64,000 nucleotides of DNA from Planctomycetota bacterium (lineage in GTDB: Bacteria > Planctomycetota > Planctomycetia > Gemmatales > Gemmataceae): contig JAKOSN010000121.1 in NCBI GenBank assembly GCA_029777335.1, positions 1-64,000 on the forward strand, read 5' to 3'. Made by a program: the position numbers and the translations under genes. Below, piece by piece: positions 17,520-24,942 of the stretch. Each line of letters starts with the position of its first letter. Positions within the stretch are counted from its first letter, which is position 1. A model generated the notes under the pieces. That model saw only the letters and a list, made by a program, of their open reading frames with translations, was not told where the DNA came from and did no database searches.

Positions 17520-18865
17520 GGGCGTGCTCCGGCCCGCCGTTCGAGGTGCACGGGAATCCCATACATCGGCACCAGGGTGACCAGCGGCCAGAGGATCACC
17601 GGGGGATCGGGGAGGAGTTGGAAGCGATACTGCTGGCCGATGGTGGCCAGGAGCAGGACCGCCTCCATCATGGCGAAGTGATTGCCGATGCAGATGCGCG
17701 GTCCGCCGCCAAAGGGGAAATAGGCATACTTCGGAATCAGCCGGGCGCGCTCGGGCTCCCAGCGCTCGGGTTTGAAGGTGAGCGGATCCTCGAAGTAGCG
17801 CGGATCGCGATGCGTGACCCACTGACTGAGAAAGATGGTGGTACCGCGTTTCACTCGATAGCCCCCGAGATCGGTCTCCTCCAGCGCCTCGCGGCCGATG
17901 AGATAAACCGGCGGATAAAGGCGCATTGCCTCCATCACCACCTGCTCGGTATAGCGCAACCGGGGCAGATCCTCGATCGTGGGCGGGCGGCCATCGAGCA
18001 CCTGACGCCATTCTGCCACCAGGCGCTCCTCGATGTGAGGATGCTGGGCGAGCACATACCAGGTCCAGCCCAGGGTGAGCGCGGTCGTTTCATGGCCGGC
18101 GAGATAGAGGGTCATTGCCTCGTCGCGCAGCTGGGCGTTGGTCATCCGGCTGCCGTCCTCGTCCTGAGCATGCAGGAGGGTGGAGAGGAGATCGGTGCCC
18201 GGTTCGGCGCGGCGTCGGCCCTGGTCGATAAAGCCGAGCACCAGTTCATCCAGGCGGCGAATGGCCTGGTTCAAACGCCGATTGTGCGGAGTGGGGACCC
18301 AGCGCGGCCAACGCAACACGCGCCGGAGCGGGGCGGAGAGCAGGGAGAACGCCTCCCGCAGCGCATCGGTATACGCTTCGCGTTCGGCGGTCGCTTCCAG
18401 CCCAAAGAGGGTCTTCAGCGCGATGGCGCTGGTGAGGGTGCTCATCTCCGCCATCACATTGCGCTGCTGGCCGGGCTGCCACTGGCGCAGATGGCGCACC
18501 GTTAACTCCACCATCTGCCCCCCGTACGTGTTGAGCCGAGCACGGGCAAACGCGGGTTGAGCCAGCCGCCGTTGGCGAAGCCAGAAATCGCCTTCGCTGG
18601 TCACCAGACCATTGCCCAGGACCGGCTTGTACATGCGCGCCCCGAAATGTTTGATGTAGCGCCGCGCATCGGTGACCAGCACGCGCTCAATCAGATCGGG
18701 GTGATTGACCAGAAAGATACGGATCGTGGCGATGCGAAATGTGGAAATATCGCCATGGGTGCGCGCGCAGTCGGTCATGAACTCCAGGCGGGTATCGGCA
18801 AACTCACGCAGATGACCGGTGAGGAAACGTCCTCGCGGTCCGGGGGGCAACTCGGTTTTGCTCAT
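17480..18865 (-). CDS. Cytochrome P450
   Basis: 461 residues. ATG 18865 follows GAGGAGGACC; the frame continues 129 codons upstream but reads as non-coding and lacks a start context. Signatures: I-helix AGHETTALTL (256-265), ExxR as EAMRLYPP (312-315), PERW (367-370) and heme loop FPFGGGPRICIGNHFAM with axial Cys 392. No N-terminal membrane helix, so a soluble bacterial class enzyme of the CYP102/CYP4-like (TTALTL, long-chain) group; the substrate cannot be read. A redox partner is not encoded nearby. It is divergent to an aldehyde dehydrogenase, which could oxidise its product further (inference). Confidence 0.95.
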   Translation of the reverse strand: MSKTELPPGPRGRFLTGHLREFADTRLEFMTDCARTHGDISTFRIATIRIFLVNHPDLIERVLVTDARRYIKHFGARMYKPVLGNGLVTSEGDFWLRQRRLAQPAFARARLNTYGGQMVELTVRHLRQWQPGQQRNVMAEMSTLTSAIALKTLFGLEATAEREAYTDALREAFSLLSAPLRRVLRWPRWVPTPHNRRLNQAIRRLDELVLGFIDQGRRRAEPGTDLLSTLLHAQDEDGSRMTNAQLRDEAMTLYLAGHETTALTLGWTWYVLAQHPHIEERLVAEWRQVLDGRPPTIEDLPRLRYTEQVVMEAMRLYPPVYLIGREALEETDLGGYRVKRGTTIFLSQWVTHRDPRYFEDPLTFKPERWEPERARLIPKYAYFPFGGGPRICIGNHFAMMEAVLLLATIGQQYRFQLLPDPPVILWPLVTLVPMYGIPVHLERRAGARPYEEVPASFCHSV

Positions 18866-19239
18866 GCGGGTCCTCCTCGATCCGGGGTCCTCCTGCTGCG
18901 CCTGGAAGGGCGCCGACGGGTGTTCTTCATCAAAGCAGCGCACCTGGAACTCGTCCAGCACAAAGGGGGAGCGGAGGAGGTGTTCGCCGGGAGTTGGTCG
19001 GCGTTCACTCGGATCAGGGATGCTGAGCAATCCAGGGGGAAGGGCGCTCCGCGGGGGCAGGGGAGAAGGCGCGAAGCGAGTCGAACCGTGCCGATCGTGC
19101 GGGGGATCTGCCCGGGGTGGTGAGGCGGGAAACCGCTTCCGGTCATGGACGGGCGCGCATTGGCTCTCTAGGATCACAGAGCACTGATTGAAAACCAGTT
19201 CCGCTCTCTCCACGGTGTTCCCTTGTAAGGAAGGATGAC
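18866..19239. other. Divergent intergenic region between P450 and aldehyde dehydrogenase genes
   Basis: 374 bases that must contain both promoters. No gene is visible on either strand. A segment around 19165-19195 looks slightly like an anticodon arm but lacks the other tRNA parts. No clear operator palindrome seen. Confidence 0.5.
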
Positions 19240-20721
19240 ATGGCGACCACAACCAGCAGCAAGGCTCGTACGGTCAAGGCTCCGCAGGTCAAGGATCAGC
19301 CGCTGTTCATCAACGGCAGGTTTGTTGACAGCGTGTCCGGCAAAACCTTCCCAGCAATCAACCCCGCCAATGGGGAGGTGCTGTGTCAGGTGGCCGAGGG
19401 CGACGCTGCCGACATCGATCTCGCCGTCAAGGCGGCCCGCGCCGCCCTGGAGACGGGGCCGTGGAATCGCATGGATGCCGCCGATCGCGGCCGGCTGCTC
19501 TACAAGCTCGCCGACCTGGTCGAGAAGAACAGCGAGGAACTCGCCGCCCTGGAATCGCTCAACTGCGGCAAGACGATCAACGATTCACGCGGTGATCTGC
19601 AGGGCGTGGTCAACACCCTGCGTTACTACGCCGGCTGGGCCGACAAGATTGAAGGCCGCACCGTTCCGGTTCGTGGCAATTTCCTCTCCTACACGCTGCG
19701 CCAGCCGATCGGCGTGGTCGGCCAGATTATCCCCTGGAACTTCCCCCTGCTGATGCTCGCCTGGAAATGGGGTCCGGCCCTGGCCTGTGGCAACACCGTC
19801 GTCATGAAGCCGGCCGAGCAGACGCCGTTGACGGCGATGCGCATGGCCGAGCTCGTGATGGAAGCCGGCTTCCCCAATGGCGTGATCAACCTGGTCCCGG
19901 GCTATGGCGAGACCGCCGGAGCGGCCCTGGTCCGGCACCCCGATGTGGACAAGATCGCCTTCACCGGACATGTTGACACTGCCAAGCTCATCCAGAAGAG
20001 CGCCGCCGACACCCTCAAGCGCTGCACCTTCGAACTGGGGGGCAAGTCGCCCAACGTCATCTTTGCCGACTGTGACATGGAACAGGCGGTCGCCGGCGCG
20101 TTCCACGCCATCTACTTCCATGGCGGGCAGTGCTGCACCGCGGGCAGCCGACTCTTCGTCGAGGAGAAGATTCGCCAGGAGTTCGTCGAACGGCTGGCAG
20201 AGAGGTCCAAGCAGCGCAAGCTGGGTGATCCGCTCAGCACCGAGACCGAGCAGGGACCGCAGGTTTCCCAGGAGCAACTCGACAAGATTCTCGGCTACGT
20301 CAAGCTCGGTGAGAAGGAAGGCGCGCGCCTGATCACCGGCGGACAGCGCTGGGGCAACAAGGGCTACTATGTCGAGCCAACCATCTTCGATAACGTCAAG
20401 GACGAGATGGCCATTGCTCGGGATGAGATCTTTGGGCCGGTGGTGAGCGTGCTTCCTTTCAAGACGATGGAAGAAGTGGTCGATCGGGCCAATCGCACCT
20501 ACTACGGCCTGGCGGCGGCCATCTGGACCAAGGACATCGACAAGGCTCACAACTACGCGCGCCAGGTGAAGGCGGGAACGGTGTGGGTCAACTGCTACCA
20601 CGTGGTCGATACGACGACTCCCTTCGGGGGCTTCAAGATGTCGGGCCAGGGACGCGAGAATGGCGAGGCGGCCCTGGAACACTACACCGAAATGAAGACC
20701 GTGACCATCAAGCTCAATTGA
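19240..20721 (+). CDS. NAD(P)-dependent aldehyde dehydrogenase
   Basis: 493 residues, standard length, cytoplasmic. Oxidises an aldehyde to the acid with NAD(P). Active-site features: [14 protein letters not shown] (NAD loop, 163-176), general base E265 in [11 protein letters not shown], nucleophile C299 in [10 protein letters not shown], and EIFGPVVSV in the C-terminal part. The overall sequence is of the ALDH1/2 betaine/retinal/acetaldehyde type, not methylmalonate-semialdehyde. ATG 19240 follows AAGGAAGGATGAC. A clear terminator (20746-20781) ends the unit. Divergent P450 neighbour suggests a shared aldehyde or alcohol substrate (inference). Confidence 0.95.
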   Translation: MATTTSSKARTVKAPQVKDQPLFINGRFVDSVSGKTFPAINPANGEVLCQVAEGDAADIDLAVKAARAALETGPWNRMDAADRGRLLYKLADLVEKNSEELAALESLNCGKTINDSRGDLQGVVNTLRYYAGWADKIEGRTVPVRGNFLSYTLRQPIGVVGQIIPWNFPLLMLAWKWGPALACGNTVVMKPAEQTPLTAMRMAELVMEAGFPNGVINLVPGYGETAGAALVRHPDVDKIAFTGHVDTAKLIQKSAADTLKRCTFELGGKSPNVIFADCDMEQAVAGAFHAIYFHGGQCCTAGSRLFVEEKIRQEFVERLAERSKQRKLGDPLSTETEQGPQVSQEQLDKILGYVKLGEKEGARLITGGQRWGNKGYYVEPTIFDNVKDEMAIARDEIFGPVVSVLPFKTMEEVVDRANRTYYGLAAAIWTKDIDKAHNYARQVKAGTVWVNCYHVVDTTTPFGGFKMSGQGRENGEAALEHYTEMKTVTIKLN

Positions 20722-20745
20722 GGTCGGTTTTCTCTCTGAAAGCGC

Positions 20746-20781
20746 AAAACGCCAGGGTGCCCACCTGCGCCCTGGCGTTTT
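20746..20781 (+). terminator. Intrinsic terminator after aldehyde dehydrogenase gene
   Basis: Perfect 12-bp stem AAAACGCCAGGG (20746-20757) and CCCTGGCGTTTT (20770-20781) with a 12-base loop; A and T runs on both sides make it usable in both directions. The ACGCCAG core recurs in two other terminators of this window. Confidence 0.85.
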
Positions 20782-20823
20782 GGGTTTGATCCCTCTCCCT
20801 CTGTCAGCGAAGAGTAAGCGCTC

Positions 20824-21078
20824 GTGAGCACCGAGGATGCTCCCAAAGTTGGGGTGGAACGCCGCCAGTGGCCGTTTCTGGTGCGGTTCATCCTCTGGGG
20901 GCTGGGCTCCCGCCGGTCGGCACTGGCCTGTTTCTGGCTTACCGTGGTGGTGACGGGGAGCAGCGCGGTGGCGAGCTTTCGCTATCCCCTGGCGCTGGTG
21001 GGGGTGGCGTGGATCGTTGGGGTGATCGGGTACGGGTGGGCCATTCGCTGGGTGGACCGCCACAGCCGCTGGAATTGA
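20824..21078 (+). CDS. Small membrane protein, unknown function
   Basis: 84 residues with GTG start at 20824. After a polar N-terminus (STEDAPKVGVERRQ) there are two predicted membrane helices: about 38-54 (ACFWLTVVVTGSSAVAS) and about 57-75 (PLALVGVAWIVGVIGYGWAI), with Arg/Lys-containing ends consistent with an N-in hairpin. No recognised family. It stands alone between the aldehyde dehydrogenase terminator and the structured RNA candidate. Confidence 0.6.
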   Translation: MSTEDAPKVGVERRQWPFLVRFILWGLGSRRSALACFWLTVVVTGSSAVASFRYPLALVGVAWIVGVIGYGWAIRWVDRHSRWN

Positions 21079-21116
21079 CCGGGAGCACCTGTCGAACTTG
21101 GTCACCGGGTGAGCAC

Positions 21117-21246
21117 AAAAAAAGCCATCCGGCCCGCTGTACCACCTCTCCCATGGCCAGCGCGAACCGGATGGCTCTCACTCGCTTGCTCCGTGGAGCA
21201 AGTTCAACCCGTCCCCGACCCTCAGGCCGGAGGAACGGTTTTTATT
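21117..21246. ncRNA. Candidate structured non-coding RNA with a terminator at each end
   Basis: Three stable hairpins occur within 130 bases and no gene overlaps. First, AGCCATCCGG (21123-21132) pairs with CCGGATGGCT (21167-21176), with inner CGCTG/CAGCG and CCA/TGG helices; on the minus strand it is followed by seven T. Second, CTTGCTC-CGTG-GAGCAAG (21185-21202), a 7-bp stem with a tetraloop. Third, CCGTCCCC... with GGAGGAACGG (21209-21238), followed on the plus strand by TTTTTATT. Both orientations therefore end in a terminator, and strand is undecided. It matches no RNA family I know (not SRP, 6S or tmRNA by eye). It could also be two bare terminators of opposite strands with a hairpin between. 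Confidence 0.45.
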
Positions 21247-21689
21247 AAGGCAATTTGTGGGCCAATCGCTGCGGTTCAACCGGCAGGAATGATTTTTTAG
21301 TCTCAAGTATTAGCTATTATTGAATTTGCATCTCTTCATTTCTTCTCGTTTTCCTGGTTCTCTTCACAAGGACTGTTTTGGTTTGCCTGGTTGTAAGGCA
21401 AAAATGCTTGCAAAGTAAGCAAGTCTGGTTGCTGGAAACAGCCCTTTGCGCCATCAACATGATCATGATTCATGGTGCGCAGGAAGCGCGCTGCGCCTCG
21501 ACCGCAGCAAGTTCGATTGTGCGACCCAGGGAACCAGCGCAGCGCGGATTGCGCCCTTCTTTGAGTGGAAAACGACAAGGGGCCGAACCGAAGAGGGAGA
21601 ATGGGGTGGTTTGCCCCGCTGGACACAGGGTCGTAGAATAACTACGGTCCTGGGTTCTCCAGGATGGACGCAAGCGCGAGAGGCATGGT
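21247..21689. other. A+T-rich leader region upstream of cysE
   Basis: 443 bases without a credible gene. 21285-21420 is distinctly A+T-rich compared with the window, a likely promoter zone, and contains GCTTGC/GCAAG (near 21410-21422). Close to the gene, CGTAG-AATAA-CTACG (about 21632-21646) forms a short hairpin. Short frames here show no protein-like composition. Together with the structured RNA this makes a 611-base gene-free gap. Confidence 0.5.
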
Positions 21690-22649
21690 ATGGCCACCGA
21701 TTTTCGTCTCAAGGAGACTTTGCCGGAGGTCACGGAGGCGATCGTCGCCACCTACACCGAGTGCAGCCGAACCAGTCATCTCGGTCACAAGCCGTTACCC
21801 AGCCGTGAGATTATCGGCGAGGTTCTCTGTGACTTCATGGATATCCTGTATCCGGGATACTGGCGTCGGCAGAACCTTCATATCGGCAATGTCGAATATC
21901 ACGTCGGGGATCTGATTGATCGCCTGCACGATACCCTGACCCAGCAGATTGGGCGGGCTCTGCGCCATGAATATCACTGCAGCGCGGGGGAAGAAGGGCC
22001 CGTGCTCGATCTGGAGGGACTGGCACAGCAGAAGACGGTGGAACTGCTGCGCAAACTCCCCGACATTCGCATGATCCTGGAGCAGGACGTGCAGGCGGCC
22101 TACGAGGGCGATCCCGCCGCCAAAAGCTACCACGAGATCATCTTCTGCTATCCGGGGGTGGAAGCGGTCTCGATCTATCGTCTGGCCCACGAGATGCTTC
22201 TGCTCGGCATCCCTCTGATCCCGCGCATGATGACCGAACACGCGCACGCCAAAACGGGGATCGATATCCATCCCGGCGCTCGCATCGGTCCGGGGTTCTT
22301 CATCGACCACGGGACGGGGGTGGTGATTGGCGAAACCTGTGACATCGGCTGCAACGTCAAACTCTACCAGGGGGTTACGCTGGGTGCATTGTCGTTCCCA
22401 CGGGATGCGGAAGGAAACATCATTCGTGGGATGAAGCGCCATCCCACCCTGGAAGACGATGTGGTGGTCTACGCCAATGCGACCATCCTGGGAGGGGACA
22501 CCGTCATCGGGCATCATGCCGTGGTGGGGTCCAGTGTGTGGTTGACCAAGAGTGTTGCACCTTACACGGTGGTGTCGATGGACAAGCCGTCGCTGCGCAT
22601 GCGCGGCCCCGAGACTCGTACCGAGTCGCCCGTCGATTTTCAGATCTGA
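21690..22649 (+). CDS. cysE: Serine O-acetyltransferase
   Basis: First step of cysteine synthesis: acetyl-CoA plus L-serine gives O-acetylserine, cytoplasmic. 319 residues, the long form. The N-terminal half is helical; the C-terminal left-handed beta helix shows hexapeptide repeats [44 protein letters not shown] and [24 protein letters not shown]. The His/Asp pair of the active site is in IDHGTG. No cysK is adjacent, and the gene is isolated. A stem-loop at 22662-22725 follows the stop. Confidence 0.92.
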   Translation: MATDFRLKETLPEVTEAIVATYTECSRTSHLGHKPLPSREIIGEVLCDFMDILYPGYWRRQNLHIGNVEYHVGDLIDRLHDTLTQQIGRALRHEYHCSAGEEGPVLDLEGLAQQKTVELLRKLPDIRMILEQDVQAAYEGDPAAKSYHEIIFCYPGVEAVSIYRLAHEMLLLGIPLIPRMMTEHAHAKTGIDIHPGARIGPGFFIDHGTGVVIGETCDIGCNVKLYQGVTLGALSFPRDAEGNIIRGMKRHPTLEDDVVVYANATILGGDTVIGHHAVVGSSVWLTKSVAPYTVVSMDKPSLRMRGPETRTESPVDFQI

Positions 22650-22661
22650 ACTATCCTTAAG

Positions 22662-22725
22662 CACTCGGGTGGGGGCCCTTGTACCCTTCTCCTCAAGAAA
22701 CGTTACAGGTGACCACCCCCGAGTG
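22662..22725 (+). terminator. Possible terminator after cysE
   Basis: CACTCGGG (22662-22669) pairs with CCCGAGTG (22718-22725), extended by GTGG/CCAC pairing with bulges. There is no clear T-run on the plus strand, so it may be factor-dependent or simply a palindrome between genes. Confidence 0.4.
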
Positions 22726-22815
22726 TTCAGTGAGCGTCGCCCGAGACGCGGTCGGATGGACTAAAAGTCACGGAAAATCGGAGAGCGAACATCCCCCACG
22801 TTGAGGCTAACTAGT

Positions 22816-24156
22816 ATGGCGCCCAATCCACCCATCCCGAACCTGACACCCGTTTACGTTACCCCAACGCCAGACGCCCCGATCCCCCTCGCGACCGGGC
22901 GATTCGCGATCCAACAGGGATCGTACACCGGCGAAGGGGACGGGACTTTGACGCTCGTCTGGGCGTCACAACCCCGGTTGCGTTTCTACATCCCGTCACT
23001 GGATCCGGTCGGCCTTCTTTCGGCCGGAAAGGCTGTCCTCCGGCACCTGGCCTCAAATGCCGAGGGAGTCGCTCAAGTGACTACCACGCAGCACAGCCAA
23101 GGACAGCCGGACTCAGATCTAGGTGCCCAAGGCCACTTGACCAGGAACATGATCATGGGGGCGGACCAGCCCGCCGATCACGTCATCTTCCACCTGGTCA
23201 ACTTCTGGAACTACGTGAACCCGTGCCCTAATCCGACCCCGCCAGAGTACTACGTTCATCGTCTTGTGTTTGAGGGGGCTGGCTGGCGTGTGACCCTGCA
23301 AGCGGTGGAGAAGGTGAGGGATCTCGTCCGCGATCTGGACGCCGATTCTGGCTATGCAATCACACACGCCGGAAAGGTGGAGAGGGTCGACGGATCATCT
23401 TTCCCGCGGTCGCAAGCTCAAGAATTGTTCTCGGCCCTGTATTACTTTTTCTCGTTCGTGAGGGGGTTTTGGTGCCCCTCGATTCTCTACGTGGCCCGCG
23501 ACGCTGTAGGGACCGAACTGTGGCAGGATTGGACGGTCCTCCCGGTTACTCCATGGACGAAGGTCCTGAGTTGGTTCCCCTCGGACCCCGGCTGTTTGGC
23601 GACCGTCTTCCCAGGCTTCTTGCGCCTCTGGCAGAATCCTGACTGGCAGGATATCCTCCGGGTCGTGATTCATTGGTATGTCGAGACCAACCTTCAAGCC
23701 GGTGCCATCGAAGGGGCCATCATCCTCTGTCAGAACGCGCTGGAACGTCTCGCCTACTACGTATTGGTCCACGACCGTCACGTGCTTCCTGAAACGGCAT
23801 TCCAGCAGGGGGGTGGTATGACGGCTGCCCACAGGCTGCGCCTTCTCTTTACGGAATTCGGCCTGCCTCTGGATGTCGGCCCGAACACGGTCCGCATTAC
23901 CAATCTCCCGGCGCTCGCCGCTTCGCGCAAATGGGATGCGCCTCAAGCCCTCGTTAACCTTCGGAACTGCATCATACACCCAGACCAGCATAACAACCAG
24001 CGCCTGCAGAACTACCCGATCCCGGCCCGGACCGACGCTTGGATCATCGGCTTGTGGTATCTCGACGTGATCCTACTGAAGCTATTCGGCCACACTGGCT
24101 GCTACGTCAACCGCCGCAGCTGCAGGTTTGAGGGTGAAGTGGAGAGTGTTCCGTGA
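22816..24156 (+). CDS. Orphan protein with HEPN-like C-terminal motif (ApeA-like), unknown function
   Basis: 446 residues from ATG 22816, with GAGG nine bases upstream; TTG 22801 would add five. No signal peptide. The N-terminal about 200 residues are beta-rich and carry a Phe/Trp-rich stretch; the C-terminal about 180 are helical (IEGAIILCQNALERLAYYVLV) and end in NLRNCIIHP at about 381-389, an RX4H motif as in HEPN ribonuclease or toxin domains. The two-part layout resembles ApeA-type abortive-infection proteins, but I cannot confirm homology. Neither neighbour is functionally related, and both flanking gaps are gene-free. Codon use looks somewhat less biased than in neighbouring housekeeping genes. 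An antiviral role is inference. Confidence 0.6.
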   Translation: MAPNPPIPNLTPVYVTPTPDAPIPLATGRFAIQQGSYTGEGDGTLTLVWASQPRLRFYIPSLDPVGLLSAGKAVLRHLASNAEGVAQVTTTQHSQGQPDSDLGAQGHLTRNMIMGADQPADHVIFHLVNFWNYVNPCPNPTPPEYYVHRLVFEGAGWRVTLQAVEKVRDLVRDLDADSGYAITHAGKVERVDGSSFPRSQAQELFSALYYFFSFVRGFWCPSILYVARDAVGTELWQDWTVLPVTPWTKVLSWFPSDPGCLATVFPGFLRLWQNPDWQDILRVVIHWYVETNLQAGAIEGAIILCQNALERLAYYVLVHDRHVLPETAFQQGGGMTAAHRLRLLFTEFGLPLDVGPNTVRITNLPALAASRKWDAPQALVNLRNCIIHPDQHNNQRLQNYPIPARTDAWIIGLWYLDVILLKLFGHTGCYVNRRSCRFEGEVESVP

Positions 24157-24498
24157 CGACCGGTCTCAATGGACAGGAGCATCGGCGACGCTCTCATTCA
24201 GGGGCATCCGCCAGTGTTATCTACTCTATGTCGTTGATCACAACAAGCCGTGCACCCACGGACTGAACGACGGTAAGATGTTTGGCTACCGGCGCACGAC
24301 GAGCCGTGCTTGTGTCAATAGTCTCTACGGCAAGAAGCACGAGAAGGACACCTATCCGGCGCCGTCCAGGTCGAGCGAGCGTCTGTCCTGGACCGAGCGC
24401 CCCTGCCTAATTACTTCTAACCTTTGCTTGGAGAAGGTTCCAAGCACCTCTGGCCCAATCCCAACACGATTGAGTTCCTCGCATCGCGAGGAACTCAA
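24157..24498. other. Gene-free region between the HEPN-like gene and the DUF2809 remnant
   Basis: 342 bases. The plus-strand frame that spans it does not resemble a protein and runs antisense through the DUF2809 remnant. A small CTTGG/CCAAG hairpin is at about 24427-24444 and a strong palindrome begins at 24468. Nothing else seen. Confidence 0.5.
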
Positions 24499-24500
24499 TC
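24468..24500. repeat. Perfect 15-bp palindrome behind the DUF2809 remnant
   Basis: GATTGAGTTCCTCGC (24468-24482) and GCGAGGAACTCAATC (24486-24500) separated by ATC. The right arm overlaps the last codon of the DUF2809 remnant at 24499-24501. No T-run on either side. It could act as a factor-dependent terminator or mRNA 3' end. Confidence 0.7.
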
Positions 24501-24940
24501 AGCGTGTTCCTTTGTCGCTGGTTGGTAGGATTATTTCTCGCTTTTTTCGAAGCACGCTCCACTCAATCCCGGCTCCCAGGGCAATCCCAACCGCATACGC
24601 CACCAGATCGGCCCAGGCGAAGGTGTTCCCCAAGGTGAGCGCCGAGCTGTGTCTCGCGAAATGCATCCAACCACGGGGCTTGATAGAGCTCGCTGAACTC
24701 CACCGTAAGCAGACCCTCAGAGCCAGGCTCGCCAGCGAAACGGTGCCCCCGCTGGTGAAGAGACAACACCACCCAAGGAAGATTATGACCGCCCAGAGCG
24801 CATCGCCTGCGGACTTTGCCACGAAGGACGGGAGACCCACGGCTCCCCCGCGAAGTCAGACCGAGGCCGATGACCACAACCACCCAGAGCGCATACCACC
24901 AACGCTGTCTTCAATAACCGCGAGGATGCCTGAGATCCAT
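24499..24940 (-). pseudogene. Frameshifted DUF2809 membrane protein remnant
   Basis: Reading the minus strand, DUF2809-like segments appear in alternating frames: WWYALWVVVVIGLGLTSRG, then GLPSFVAKSAGDALWAVIIF in another frame, then VEFSELYQAPWLDAFRETQLGAHL back in the first, then NTFAWADLVAYAVGIALGAGIEW in the second. An in-frame TGA also interrupts the first segment after MDLRHPRGY. At least three frame changes are needed, so the gene is dead unless the sequence has errors. Intact DUF2809 proteins are about 130-residue membrane proteins of unknown role. The remnant starts 2 bases behind the kinase-glycosylase gene, which suggests it was once co-transcribed. Confidence 0.7.
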
Positions 24941-24942
24941 GC

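Noticed and set aside
19165-19200. A possible tRNA anticodon arm (ACTG..TTGAAAA..CAGT)
   Set aside because: No acceptor stem, no T-loop GTTCRA and no correct D-arm spacing could be built on either strand.
21080-21130. SRP-RNA-like sequence near GGTCACCGGGTGAGCA
   Set aside because: Lacks the GGAAG loop and the conserved symmetric core of bacterial SRP RNA.
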